Assembly: GCA_000827325.1 (NCBI GenBank)
Contig: KN832879.1
Span: forward strand, 310,001 to 374,000
DNA length: 64,000 bases
Source: Oidiodendron maius Zn
Lineage: Eukaryota; Ascomycota; Leotiomycetes; Myxotrichaceae
Direction: 5' to 3'
A model generated the notes under the pieces. The model ran no database searches, was not told where the DNA came from, and worked only from the letters and a program-made list of their open reading frames with translations. A program made the position numbers and the translations under genes. Of the stretch, positions 46,226 through 58,263 are shown piece after piece; position 1 is the first letter of the stretch; each line of letters begins with the position of its first letter.

Positions 46226-47118
46226 CCAAAGCATGATTTTCGAGGAGCTGTCCGTCGTTCACTCCTAAATACCGGGCCGAGACTATTCTCCGAAACGGTA
46301 TGCAAACGAGACTTCGATAGGACGGGTCCAGTTCGTCGAAGAGAATATTCCTCCCTTGTTTGAATGCGTTTCCCAGAAGCTATGTCGTCCTGCATGATAC
46401 CTTAAAAAGCAAAACATGGCAGCAGAGATTCAGAGACTCGGCCATGGCGGCCATACAAAGAAATACAGAATATGCCCAAGCAGTCTTTCCGCTCAGTGAG
46501 GCTGATGCTGAGTGATCTTCACCTATACCTGCCCTTTGTGAGCCACTTTACATTGATCTCCCTTCATTTGTGCCACTCTATGCGCCGCAGCAAAGAACAC
46601 AATTCCCTGTAGGGGCTTTGGCCAAGCGACCTGTCACTTCAAGAGTAAACATACTGTAGAGTATCTTATTTGCTGGAATGAAGAAGCAGCCATGTTGTAC
46701 CACCGTGTACCACTAGACGACGTAAGGTGAAAGCGAAGAATGAATAACTATTTCTTACACTTGTCTTTGACTTATGGCACGAAAGCATGAACCTGGAATT
46801 CGCTGGATCAGCTTAACTTGTCCCAATGGCCGCTGATGATATGTCTTCCTGGCTCAGTAATGGGACACCGGCGTGCTGTTTGTAAAAATATGATTCGGCA
46901 GCAACCAAACATCGCTTTCGGTATTTGCGAAGGCCCCTGCTCTTTTAGCGCGATCTTCGCTTCGTCGCGGGTAGGCGACATGAACTACAGTACATTCGCG
47001 TTCGCCTTACCAAGTCGCGCAAAGATCGGAATCCTTAGGTGACGGTGCCTCGATGCCCGTCAGGTCCTCGTTTTGAAATGCACCCGAGCGTTGAGTTGAC
47101 TTGGCTTCCTTGCTCGTT
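46226..47118. other. Intergenic upstream of the large WD40 gene
   Basis: 3' flank of the ABM gene and promoter of the gene at 47119. No coding signal or repeat seen. Confidence 0.4.
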
Positions 47119-50100
47119 ATGGCTGCGGCAAGGACGACGTGAGATCGACTCCTCCACTCCAACTGCAACCGCTCTGAGATGCTAATAATTAGACAGTCTC
47201 CCGGCCTTCGTGGTCATAGATCTTACCCAGAGCGACGATGAGGACATACCAACCGCGCACAATCGAATACCGGGCGTGGACCCTCTACATGCACCTGCGA
47301 CACGCCCTTCGCTTGTCATCCCTGCCGCCAACTATGGGTTGACCTTACGAGAAAGCAACAATATTGGCATAGGGCAGGAGTCAAGAGAGGATAATGGTTT
47401 CAATATCAGCTCCAGATCAGAAACTGAGGCCGGCGTGAAGTTCTTTGGCAGCTCCGGTCCTAAGGTTGTCCGTATCCCGCCCACTAGTCATAGAGGATTC
47501 CGCCAACTGCAAAACAATGGCAATAGAACACACAGACATCAGCAATATTTTGCGCAAGCAGCGTTTAATCCTGGGTATGGTGACGTGCCGGTTGCCAACA
47601 CGGCTAAGAGACGGAAGATTCATGGAGGAATGACATCTCTAAGCTACGAGTTAAATGCACAAATGTCAATTGACGGGGATGTGCAAGTCAGTGCAATGAA
47701 GCCTATCCCTTCTCGAGAAGTGTCAACAAGTAGCAGCAGCGATTCCGTTCTTAGGGATTTTGAAGTAGCTCCTACGCAGGTGACCCAGAACAAGTCTCGA
47801 GCAATTTCTGAACTGCTCAGAGCGCATCGAGATCCTAGGATTTCCCAACTACCTGATGTAATTACTCGAGAATCTGAGGAGCGAGTGATCAAAGCCCTTG
47901 AGATGCACGTTTTGAAGCATGTTAAAACGGCTTTGCTTGAATATCGCAAAAAGCTATCCAGAATGGAACGTATGCAAATAGCCGCAAAAGTAAGGATGTC
48001 CTCCTTTAAACCAGCCACTTGGTTAATTATGTATTAGGTGACGCATAAACTTATAGATCGGCCGGGCTTCCTTGATGATTTGGAGGCCCACAATTGGGTG
48101 CTACCAGGGCGCTATAGCACAAATGTGTCTGCCGATGCAAAGTATTTTGTTCGCATACTTGCAGAGAATTTACTCAAGAAATCTGGGGCACCACTGAACT
48201 TTGGATCTAGTTTCAGCAATCCCTTTGGCTTGCCATATTCTGGATCCCGAAGCCAGTCACCAAAGGCGGCAGATCTGACTATTGATCAAGATCTCGATTC
48301 GTCATCGACATCCACGTTTCATGATGAACAAGTCTTCAAAGAACATTCTAAGTCTGTGTCATACAATCCAGAGCTTATCACTACGGGGGATGACTGCTCG
48401 TCCCCCGCGACTTCCTTTGGTAACGAGCCTCTCGGCGGGCAGAGTCCGGCCGACCCGGAGTCTTTTGCACCGGAGCCATTGACTATTGAGAAGCAGCAGG
48501 GTCCTGGACGACCTAGGAGGAGCTCACGGCTGTTAAGAAGAAGTAAACTTTCGGAAAGTGCTTTGGGGGATGCTGTACACAATAGGACGACTAGCGACTC
48601 TAAAACCGTGATAAGGCCATTTAACTATCAGCCCAGCACAGAATCCATTCGCAAAGCCCAAACACTGCGACTCTCTGGACTGGAAAGGGTAGCTCGTCCC
48701 TACATACGATCTGCAGATTTAAGTGACATACGTCGTGGATGTGAAATCATGCAAGGTCAGGCTGGAAAATATATGTCTCAAGCAGAGCGGAAGTTGCTTG
48801 AAACATCCATTTTACATGTTGATTTTTGCATTGAGGAAGTCGAGTTACTGTGCTGGCTCATCACGAAGTCTAATCCGCCAATAGCTTCTGATGTGGCAGC
48901 CCATTTCATATCTATTATGGCCAATGAGGAACAAAACGTCGAAACCATCTGCAAGATTGTGGAACGAAAGCTTACTATAGGCGGGAGAGGGCCTGGATGG
49001 CAACTGCTTCGGAGTCGAGACATAACCGATATCCGATCCTTTTTGGAAGATGCTGTTTCTGGTCAAGTTACGCTTCAATCGCGAGCAGTTAGTGTTGACT
49101 TGAGATCAGGCATCAGTCCAACTGGTTCAAAGCTATCAATTTCTAGCCTCATTAGAGAGCGTGAGATCTGGGGTATGGCACCTTTCCGGGTTTGCCAAGG
49201 CCGTCGGGCATTTAATGTCGAAATTGCAAGTCATATAGAAGATTCATTTACACGTCGAAGTGAGTGGACGGATTGCTGCGGCGATATATCGACTCTTAGC
49301 TGGACTGGTGACAATACTTTTATTTGTGGTGCGACTGCCCATTCTGACTACCACAACATGCAGTATAACAAACCTGGGAACCTTCTTGTTGGCTCAACAT
49401 CTCTAGATACCTTGAGAGCCGTTGACGGTCATCGAATAATGCGACCTGTTGTCAAGAAGGCTGACAATGCAGAGAATTCTTTAGAGTCCATGCGGCAGAC
49501 GCAGGATCCCTGGCTCTATACTTCTGTCGTGTCAACATCGTATAGTGGAGTTAGCGATTACACTTTCACAGCTAGCTTTGACGAGACTGTAAAGGTTTGG
49601 AAGGTGGCAGAGGACGGATCATCTATGAATCTCCATGGAACGTGGAAACATGATGGAAAAGTGAACTTTGTTGTCACATCCGAGAACCATGAGCTGGTTG
49701 CTACGGCCTCGGACGTCAGCAGCAATGCTATCAGGGTTTACAGATTCGATGTGCACGATATTCCTGGTACTCCGTATGATACCTACAGTGGCGATAAGGC
49801 TCAGGAACAGGCAGCTGAGCTTGAGAGAGAGGACATGTGGGCTTACTTCCCCGCAACGATACAGTGGGGCAGAGCCCCGAGCGTTGCAAATTTTCTCCTC
49901 GTGGGCTACTCTCCACGTAGCAACACTGGACATGAGGTGGATATACCGGATGAGAAAAAGAACAGTGGTGAACTCTGTATCTGGAATGTTCAAAATGGAC
50001 AGCGAGTTCAAATTTCATCTGCACGGACTCAAAATGTGTTTGAAGTTATTTGGCACCCAACGCTACCTATTTTTCTTGCAGCAACTTCTCCATGCGGAGT

Positions 50101-51291
50101 ATTCGAGCCCGAAGTCAAGACTCAAATTCGCGTCTTTGCGCTAAACAATTGTGGCACTTTTCTGCATATTAAGACGCTCGACTGTCCTGCCCTGGATATC
50201 AACGAGCTCACCATCCAGTATGCCACCAATTCATTTCCATTAAATAATTCTAATACAGTGTTAGGCCTAGTAGTCTCGTGGAATGCTACGTCTCAGCAAG
50301 CTGTACAGATGGTAAGACGTACGTCTGGGACACCTCTCAGGGGGATAGTGCGATTCATATTCTGGGTCACGGTGGCAAGTCACCAATTTGAGTTATTGTT
50401 ACCCTTTGCTAATTGGTAATAGCTTCACTTGACAACCCGCTTCACGACCTACCACTCGAAATAGCAGACAGTGGCGTAAAGTTTGCGTCATGGGGTGCAT
50501 CGACAGGTCGTTTTTACACTGGCTCGTCTGATGGCAAAGTAAAGGCTTGGGACGTGCGTGCTCCTAGAGGCGAAGCATTTATTCGAACTGTGCTATCGGT
50601 ATCGGGCGGCATTTCGGCTGGTGCTTTCTCAAAAAATTACTCCAAGTTGTTGATCGGAGATGCGACTGGGAAAGTGCATCTAATTGACGTAGACTCTGAT
50701 AACTCGGACGACGATGATATGCTGGTTTCAGAGCGGGCGTCTACAGCCACTACTATTGACCAGCGGGCAAATCAGTCGAAAGATGGTTCACAGCCATCGC
50801 TCAAGATGCCCAGAGTTATAATGCCGCATCCTGAACCTCTGCTTCCAGGAGGCCTCCAAGACATCGATACACAGGGAGAAACTGCGCACAGCATTGCTCA
50901 TGCGTATATTGAGAGTGGTCAGCTAATCCTGCATCCGGACCGTGGAATTGGTGTCATTCAGGGTCCAAATTATGCCGACTCGCTTCTCTACCGCTCTGAA
51001 GCACATGAGGGTGGCGATGGAACAAAGCCTTTGCGGCCAGAATGGGGAGCGCGCCAGCAATTCCATCTCCATAGTCAGGTATCCACGCTCCGCGTTCCAC
51101 GGCTGCTAGATGTGAAAGGCTCGGACCCTGTGATCCACAACATAAATAAATCACTCGATCTCGACATCTCCCTCTCATCACCTGTGAAAGAAGCCTTTGC
51201 AAGAGATGGTATAGATCTCAACTTTGAGGAAAGTCATAAGTTCGATCTTGAACCTGTCCCGCGATATGAGATATTCAGAACGAAGCATTGA
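47119..51291 (+). CDS. Large WD40-repeat protein with N-terminal SUMO-interacting motif (about 1325 aa)
   Basis: Function not established. Five exons: 47119-47138, 47197-47989, 48038-50217, 50259-50371 (or -50374) and 50423-51291, in frame with either exon-4 end. The first 20-nt exon joins to give MAAARTTLPAFVVIDLTQSDDED; VIDLT followed by acidic residues is a textbook SIM. Residues ~30-600 are mostly disordered, with a helix (IKALEMHVLKHVKTALLEYR) and a conserved-looking block near 470-600. WD40 blades follow: DYTFTASFDETVKVWKV, LVATASDVSSNAIRVYRF, SGELCIWNVQNGQRV, SASCTDGKTYVWDTSQG and FYTGSSDGKVKAWDVRAPRG, then an acidic insert and a C-terminal tail. Exon 4 was found by restoring the CTDGKTYVWD blade across a 41-nt intron. 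Confidence 0.8.
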
Positions 51292-52080
51292 CGCTATGCT
51301 CTTCGCAAAGCAGTAGATGATAATTTTCTATTCATCTCTGACCGTAGACGGTATCATGTATTATAGATGAGCCGCAAGAGAGCAGGTCGAATCCTGCTAA
51401 GAGCGTAGAAGAGAATTTAGAGGCTACAATTTTACTTGTTGAGCCATTTTCTTCCATCATGAACATCACCCATGTCTCTAATAATTTAAGGGCCGAGAAC
51501 CCCTTGAATTACACTAGAACATATCGTGTCAGCTTGCTCTGACAGTGCCGACTGGGAAAGAGTGGGCAGGGTTTCTAGAGCTGGACCACGGTCGCTGTGC
51601 ATAGGTGAGGGAGGCCTTGCTAGTCTCATAATAAAATGGGTTGAACCTGCATTCGTGACACCGTATCAAAGGATCTTCTTAGTTTTGGGCTGGTAAAGGG
51701 ACTATTTCGGTTGCAATTTCAGCCGCAACCATCTCAATACATACCCGGGTGTCAGCAAAGCCGATGTCAGCAGCACTACTAGTCGAATGTGAGATACCCC
51801 TTACATTCGCTGCCTAGGATAAATGATTGCGATTTCCACGCCTTGTTGATCGTCCAGCTCTCAATGTACATAACCCCCCTCACCATAGAACCAAGTTATC
51901 CTCCGGTAAACTCCCACAAACAAGTTCTTGGCTTCCTGCCTCCCGCTCTACGACGTGAAATCGCTACATGACTCCTATATAAGGTGAGTACTGGAAAGTC
52001 TGGAATAAGGCTTCCTGTGCCTGCCAGTCAATTCCCAACTGCACAATTTGATATCCCCTTGCATATAACTTAATACTGTC
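51292..52080. other. Intergenic boundary of core and accessory blocks
   Basis: 3' flank of the WD40 gene and promoter of the Diels-Alderase-like gene. Nothing coding seen; no clear repeat marks the boundary. Confidence 0.4.
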
Positions 52081-53318
52081 ATGAATTTTCGCAACGTGGC
52101 GCTCGTCGGCGCGCTATGCGCCTCAGTGCAGGTCGTCCTGTCCGCCCAGACTCTCACTGTCTCGAATACTATTGCATCTGGCGCCAGTATTGCACAATAT
52201 ATTTCAGGCTCTTCCGGCCTAGATGGGCCCAAGATGTCCCCAGAAATCAATGCCACCAGCTTCGACTGGTGGTACTTTGATGCCGTGGCAGAAGACGCCT
52301 CTATGGGCCTCGTCGTCGTCTTCTATCTCTCCACAGACCTCGGATTTCCATTTGTGCCGCCTCTTTCTGCGCTCTCGGTTGACATCTTTGCTACCTTTGA
52401 AGATGGCACTCTTGTATTCCTGCCCGAGAACGATCTGCCTCTACAGGCTGGAGCGGCAACTATTACCACGGATGGAGATGGAGCTTCCGGGGTCTGGAAG
52501 GGAACTGGTTTTGAATTCTCAGGAACTCCAGATCTGTCTAGCTACAAGGTCACAATTGACAACCCTCTGCTCGGAATCACTGGCACTCTTGAATTGAAAT
52601 CAGTACGTATTGAATTCGGCTATGTGTGCTGGTTCTAACCAAATTTCGGCTAACGAAAGGCCCTGGCAGGTCGCCCCAGCTCATTATGCCTGTGGTCTTA
52701 ACCTGCCCGGTCAAAATCTCGAAGTATCCCCTCACATTGGGTGGGCAAATGCTATTCCTGATGCAGATGCTGTTGCAAACTTTACCATTCTTGGTAGACC
52801 GCTTCAGTTCAAGGGACCTGGGTACCATGACAAGGTAAGATTCCTCCATAATTCTAACTTCCATAGTGCAATTAAAACTCCGGGACTAATGCAAATAGAA
52901 TTGGGGTGATGCTCCCTTCACTTCACAAGTCGCAAGTTGGTATTGGGGCCATGGAAGGTTGGGCCCGTACTCCATTGTCTGGTTTGATGTCCTTGGGAAG
53001 GATGGCCAGGAATACGTTAGCAGCTATGCCGCTAAAGATGGACAGATCATCACTGCGTCTTGCTCCGGAATCAAAGTGCGTCCCACTGGGCAGAACTCCC
53101 AGTATCCACCGGTCATTACGTCTGGAAACCCGCAGGGCTTCCATATCGATCTAGACCTAGGCAGCGAGGGAATGTTGGAAGTTGATATCGAGACTAATAT
53201 TGCTCTCGCCGATGCTATCCTCTACACGCGGTGGTCTGGGAATATGTCTGGAGGCGTCCAAGGTGGACCTACATACACGGGTGTTGCCCTGTATGAGGAG
53301 TTTAAGTTCGAATTGTGA
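52081..53318 (+). CDS. CrtC/hydroxyneurosporene-synthase-like protein, fungal Diels-Alderase family (368 aa)
   Basis: Lipocalin-like two-domain family that includes fungal Diels-Alderases of polyketide clusters and carotenoid hydratases. Three exons: 52081-52602, 52670-52834 and 52899-53318; 1107 nt in frame. A hydrophobic leader (MNFRNVALVGALCASVQVV, cut near SAQT) suggests entry to the secretory pathway. The N-terminal domain carries SFDWWYFDAVAEDASMG and VVVFYLSTDLGFPF. The junctions restore LELKSVAPAHYACG and GYHDKNWGDAPF. The C-terminal domain contains ASWYWGHGRLGPYSIVWFDV and ends TGVALYEEFKFEL. These W/Y-rich segments match the family. The reaction cannot be inferred without a partner synthase. 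It appears whole, unlike its neighbours. Confidence 0.75.
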
Positions 53319-53654
53319 AATTATAGCCGTCTTCGAAATATGAATTTTGATGAGCTGCAAAAGGCCTTGACCTAACACACAATTTTCGTAAGACCCAGGA
53401 TGATTCGGTTTAAGATCAACTTCTATCCATAGCTTCCATGTATCCTGCTCAGAAATACACACCTGTAAATCAGAGAACGGTTAGTAGGGGACCTTCTCAG
53501 CTGTCGCTGCTATAACCTCAGGCAAAGGAGAGTATTCACGGGCATGACCGAGCCAGTCTGAGCGTTACAATAGTGGCACTCCGCAGTCTTCAAAGAAAAG
53601 AATAAGACAGATTAAATAACTAGAGTAAAGGATACATTATATTCGTATTTCGTC
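53319..53654. other. Short intergenic stretch
   Basis: Downstream flank of the Diels-Alderase-like gene; convergent with the zinc-finger relic. No signal seen. Confidence 0.35.
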
Positions 53655-54295
53655 CTACTTCAACCCTTTCCTGCTCACATGCCTTCGAGGACAGTGCGCC
53701 CTCTCATGCCTCTGTAGATATTCCTTTCTCTCAATCGATTTACCACAAAAGTTGCAATTCGCTCTATCCTCCCCTATATGATCTTTCAATTGCCGTTTTA
53801 GATTCGCCACCAGGATACTTTACTTACAGGTCGGGCACATGCGTCTAGAAGATGTGAGGAGGATGATTATGAATGACAGTAGAGCGAAGGAAAAGGAAGA
53901 AAAAATCTTAGGCAGTGGGACAATAGATGTTCTCACCCAGGTTTCTGGCGCTGATTTGCTGAGGTTGAGGTTGTATAGCGTCTGGATAGGGCAGTGAAGA
54001 ACTCGGCAAATTACCCCCGACACTAGGGAAATCCTACAAGCTCGGCATGAGATGTTGATTCGCCCTTCGCTGACTCGACAACTACACTATCAGAAGATAT
54101 GGCTTTAATTAGCTTCAATGCCCCAGATGCTCGTTTACGGTTATTCCGTGGACAACGAATTGGCTGCATATTTAGAATTCCACCTCTGCAACCACCATGA
54201 TATATCGCAATCCAAGAACTATTAACGTACCAAATGTCGATATCCTCACGCTTTTGTTCGGTTAGGAATGTGCCCAATCTTGACACCAGATACAA
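53655..54295 (-). pseudogene. Decayed C2H2 zinc-finger gene
   Basis: Minus strand. The last exon keeps a good finger (CNFCGKSIERKEYLQRHERAH) and a basic tail ending RRHVSRKGLK. The finger before it starts CPTC but has an in-frame TAA (53820-53822) two codons after its second Cys and Gln where the first His is expected (LKRQLKDH). Upstream pieces (RKRASGALKLIKAISSDSVV, PYPDAIQPQPQQ) look coding and are split by plausible introns, but no ATG start is evident. It may have been a regulator for the neighbouring enzymes; that is inference. A gene with an unrecognised intron around the stop is the alternative. Confidence 0.5.
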
Positions 54296-54303
54296 ACTAA
54301 CAG

Positions 54304-56069
54304 GATGAAAATCTGACAGAACATGAAAAGTGTGGCGCCAGGGACGATTCCCTCCTCCATGCTGATGCTGCCAACCCAGAGCGATGCATTACAAAATCTC
54401 AGGCAAGAAATTTGACAAAGCGGATCGCCTATGGACTCCGATATGAATATGGTATTGGGGTTAATGGACCAGGGAAGGACGTTATGATGGTGATATGTTC
54501 AGGGCAAGTCTTTCTGCCAGTACTTTTCTACGGCGTGATTGCGGCAGGCGGTATCTACTCTGCAATCAGCGTAGGGGCTACTGTGACTGAATTGGCAATC
54601 CAACTTTTGCAGAGCCCAGTCAAACTCTTGGTATGCAGCCAGGACACAAGAGAGGTTGCTGTTAAGGCCGCCGAGAAATGCGGATTGGAAGAGTCAAAGA
54701 TCTTGATGTTGGAGTCAAGTGCAGAAGTCAACTTGAGAAACCTACTAACTGGAAGGAGTTGTGTTTCAGAGAAACAACTAAGCTGGAATAAAATTACTAA
54801 CCCTGCTGAGCTTGAGAATTCGTTAGTTTGCTTGCTCTATTCATCTGGGACGACCGGTCCTCCAAAAGGTACGCCCTTCTGTGCGCTATGAAAATAGAGA
54901 ACGCAAGTTTCGTTAATATATGGAAGGTGTTCGTTTGTCGCACATGAATCTCGTATCACAAGCAGTTCTTCCTGGTGATTTGGTCAGATAAAAATGGAAG
55001 AAAGATGAGGCTGCCGGAGAGCCGACCTTCGAATATCGGACCCTAGCTCATCTCCCAGTCGCTCATATTGCAGGCCTCCAGGGATATCTGGTGAACCCAT
55101 TCTATGCTGGGGGACTAGTTTACTGGATGCCCAGATTTGATTTTCAACAGTTCCTCGATTACAACAGGAAGTACCGCATTACTATGTTATTTAGTGTTCC
55201 GGCTATTTACCTCCTGATCGCAAAGTCATCGCAAATCACTGATCAGTTCGATACGTTAAAGCTTGCTCAAAGTGGTGCAGCTCCGCTAGGCCCAGAGGTT
55301 CAGAAAGCCGCCAGCGTCAAGCTTGGAAAGGGACAAACCTTTATCACCCAGACTTGGGGACTGAGTGAGACAACTGGTAGTGCAAGTTCTAATTTATGGG
55401 GCCCAAAGGATGAGACTGGAAGTGTGGGTCTATTACTGCCAAATTTGAGTTTCAGGTATGTTGAAGTCAAATTTTGCCTAATTCTTCAGCAGCTGACACG
55501 AAATAAAGACTTGTGGACGATACGATGAAAGACATTGCACCAGGTATGCAAGGTGAGGTACTCATAAAGGGACCGGTTGTCTCAAAAGGCTACTACAATA
55601 ATTCTAAAGCGACGGTTGATTCCATTAGGGACGGCTGGTTGTGCACTGGTGATATTGGGATTCTCCGTGACGAAAAGCTGTATATTGTAGACCGTAAAAA
55701 GGTAAGAAGCCGACTGGACTGCATATATATCTGCCAATTAACTTGCTACAGGAACTTATTAAATACAAAGGGCATCAAGTTGCTCCTGCAGAGCTTGAAG
55801 CCTTACTCCTGTCACATCCTAAGATTATGGATGCCGCTGTAATTGGTGTTGAAGGCGAAAGCACAGAACTACCTAGAGCATACCTGGTAGCCGACCGGAC
55901 TCAAGTGTCTGCAGATGAGATACATAAATTTGTTAACAGTGCGGTGGCTAGGTACAAGCAACTACGAGGAGGCGTATTCTTCATCGACGAGATACCCAAG
56001 ACGGCATCTGGAAAAATTCTGCGGAAGGATCTAAGACAATTAGCAGCTCGTACTAGATCAAAGTTATAG
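54304..56069 (+). pseudogene. Acyl-CoA ligase (ANL superfamily, 4-coumarate:CoA ligase-like), broken
   Basis: Adenylate-forming ligase that would activate a carboxylic acid as CoA thioester. Exons seen: ~54304-54868, 54927-55455, 55509-55701 and 55752-56069, with sound GT-AG joins. Motifs: LLYSSGTTGPPKG (P-loop, A3), TWGLSETTGSASS (A5), GWLCTGDIG (A7), [20 protein letters not shown] (A8) and PKTASGKILRKDL (A10 Lys). Two defects: an in-frame TAA at 54989-54991, just after LPGDLVR, and no ATG-led N-terminus; the usual first ~40 residues are missing. The catalytic core is otherwise well kept, so loss may be recent or strain-specific. A sequencing error at the stop would still leave the 5' end unexplained. 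Confidence 0.75.
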
Positions 56070-56336
56070 ATCGTAGATACTTGTGGCTGGAAGAAAGATT
56101 GGATTTTAAGCTCTTGCTTCCCAAAAGGTGTCTGAAATAATACCTCAATCCATATTGGAGATATAATACACAGCTGTAGAATCATGAGCATCATCTAGTC
56201 AATACTTCCAATATTCAGCACGCAAGGCATAGTGTGAATCAATATGAAGCCATATTAGGATTCAGTAAAATTGGACTAGGTATACAAAAGACCACGTCAA
56301 ATTCAGAACCAAATTTATGCCCACATCATAGTTGCT

Positions 56337-58263
56337 TTACAAGAGTTTTGCGTTGAGTCTTCGTCTGAAAAATAACGCCCCAGCTGCCAATGAGGCGGCT
56401 CCAAGTATTGCAACGGCGGTAGTCATACTAAATCTTGTCTCTTCCACAACCCTGCCAATGTAAGTGTTCTTGGTAGGCACTAATCCCTCTGCAGTTCCGT
56501 CGCTGTCGTAGTCATTCCAATCAACGACGCTGAGGGTCTTCTGATACTCAACGACGGTTCCCCACCAATTATTTGTAACAACACCATCCTTCGTCTTGTA
56601 CCAACTGTTGCATCTCGGGTCTGCGAAGCTTGTCTTCGCTAGGATACCTTGAATCTGGTCGTTGAATTCCTTCACCCTCTTCGTCTTTGGCGTCAAGGCA
56701 AAGGTCTTACCGGACTTCCGCACATTTAGAACCGTATTTATCATAGTGGTAATGTAACGGGATTGCATCTCGATCATAAGAATGATGCTATTGTGCCCTA
56801 AGTTCGTATTTGGGCCATAAAGCATGCCGAAGTTTGGCAAATCTTCCACTGTCACGCCGTAAAGTGCTCGAGCGTGGCTCTTCCATATATCAGAAAGACT
56901 TCGACCCTTTCGGCCCATAATTTGGAGGGGGTACATGAAATCGACTGTGCGAAATCCAGTGGCTAGAATAATGAGGTCGAACTCATATTCTTTTTTATCT
57001 TTGACCATGATACCCTTGGGGGTAACTGCTTCAATTGCTTTAGTTTCCAGGGTGACATTTGCTAGGCCTAAAGCAGGGAAAATGTCATCTGAAATGATAA
57101 CACGCTTGCACCCTGTTGGATACTTTGGGGTTAGCTTCTCCCATAAATCAGGTCTGTTCGGTAGCTGTGTCTCCATTAACATCTTGTGTGCCCGCTCCGT
57201 CCGTATGGCTGACTCTGAACCTGGCTTGCTAATTGACTCGTGAAGAGATTCTCGGAAGTCCATCAGAGCCGCTCGATATAGTTGACGAACTGGCGGAATT
57301 ACATTGTAGAGCTTCTGTCGGAGAGGCGTAATTGCACGATCCATCCTTGGGACAACCCAATTTGGTGTACGCTGGAAAACTACCAGGGATTCTGCTAGCT
57401 CTGCAAGTTCAGGGATTGCCTGAGCCGCTGTAGCTCCATTGCCAATTATCCCAATTCTTTTCCCTTCCAAATTATAAGTCCAATCCCAGCGCGCTGAGTG
57501 TATCATCTTCCCCTCGAATGAGTCCAGACCAAGAATATTAGGGTAGTTAGGCTCGTTTAGCTGGCCCATGCCAGAGACGAGGTAGTCTGATGTCATGGTA
57601 TAACTGGAGTTGTATTCTGAATCCTTCCCACCCAAGACCTTGATGGAGACTTTCCATCTCTTCTCCTCGTCATCCCAGGTAGCTCCTTCAACGGCAGTGT
57701 TGAAACGCGCATAACGGTAGAGATTCCATTTTGCTGCCACTGACCTCAAATAGTCCAAGATTTCTTCCTGTGCGGGATACTATAGTCTATACATTAGCTC
57801 AAGTTTTCCAGTTGAGAAATCTTACATCTCGCCATACCTCTCGGCTCCAGTTTGGGTTTTGCTCGAAAGAATAGCTATAGTGGCTGGTATCAGATGATGT
57901 AACCAAAAGCTTTTAGCAGTAGAACTCACCTGTACAGATGACTCCAGACTATTTTCGTCAGCAGTGTTGCGCAATGGAGGCATTGGTTACAATTTACTAT
58001 CACAACATCCGCCTGGATATGTGTTATCCCTCCATGTCCCGCCAAAACCACTGGATTTCTCGACTATTACAAAATTTTGGCAGTTGTATCGCCGAATAAG
58101 ATCAATCGCCACACACATCCCTATTCACATTAGCATAAACAGAATGTTAAGACGCAAGCTCGAGTTGAAACACACCCGAGATCCCCGCGCCTATGATAAC
58201 AACCGCTGCATTGGTATGCTGCCTGTTTCCGACAGGCACCTGCGGCCATGAAGTCACAGCCAT
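56337..58263 (-). CDS. Flavin monooxygenase, Baeyer-Villiger type, with C-terminal membrane anchor (569 aa)
   Basis: FAD/NADPH enzyme that inserts oxygen next to a ketone or hydroxylates a substrate. Five exons: 58263-58176, 58120-57998, 57948-57930 (19 nt), 57874-57838 and 57779-56337; 1710 nt in frame. Motifs: FAD site VVIIGAGISG (~21-30), GGTWRDNTYPG (~56-66), SHLYSYSFEQNPNWS built across the 19-nt and 37-nt exons, the BVMO fingerprint FEGKMIHSARWDW (~177-189, FxGxxxHxxxWD), NADPH site GIIGNGATAAQ (~199-209) and the ATGF motif (ILATGFRTVDF). A hydrophobic segment at ~540-560 followed by RRRLNAKLL looks like a tail anchor. The gene looks intact. The substrate is unknown; a secondary-metabolism role is inferred from neighbours. 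Confidence 0.88.
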
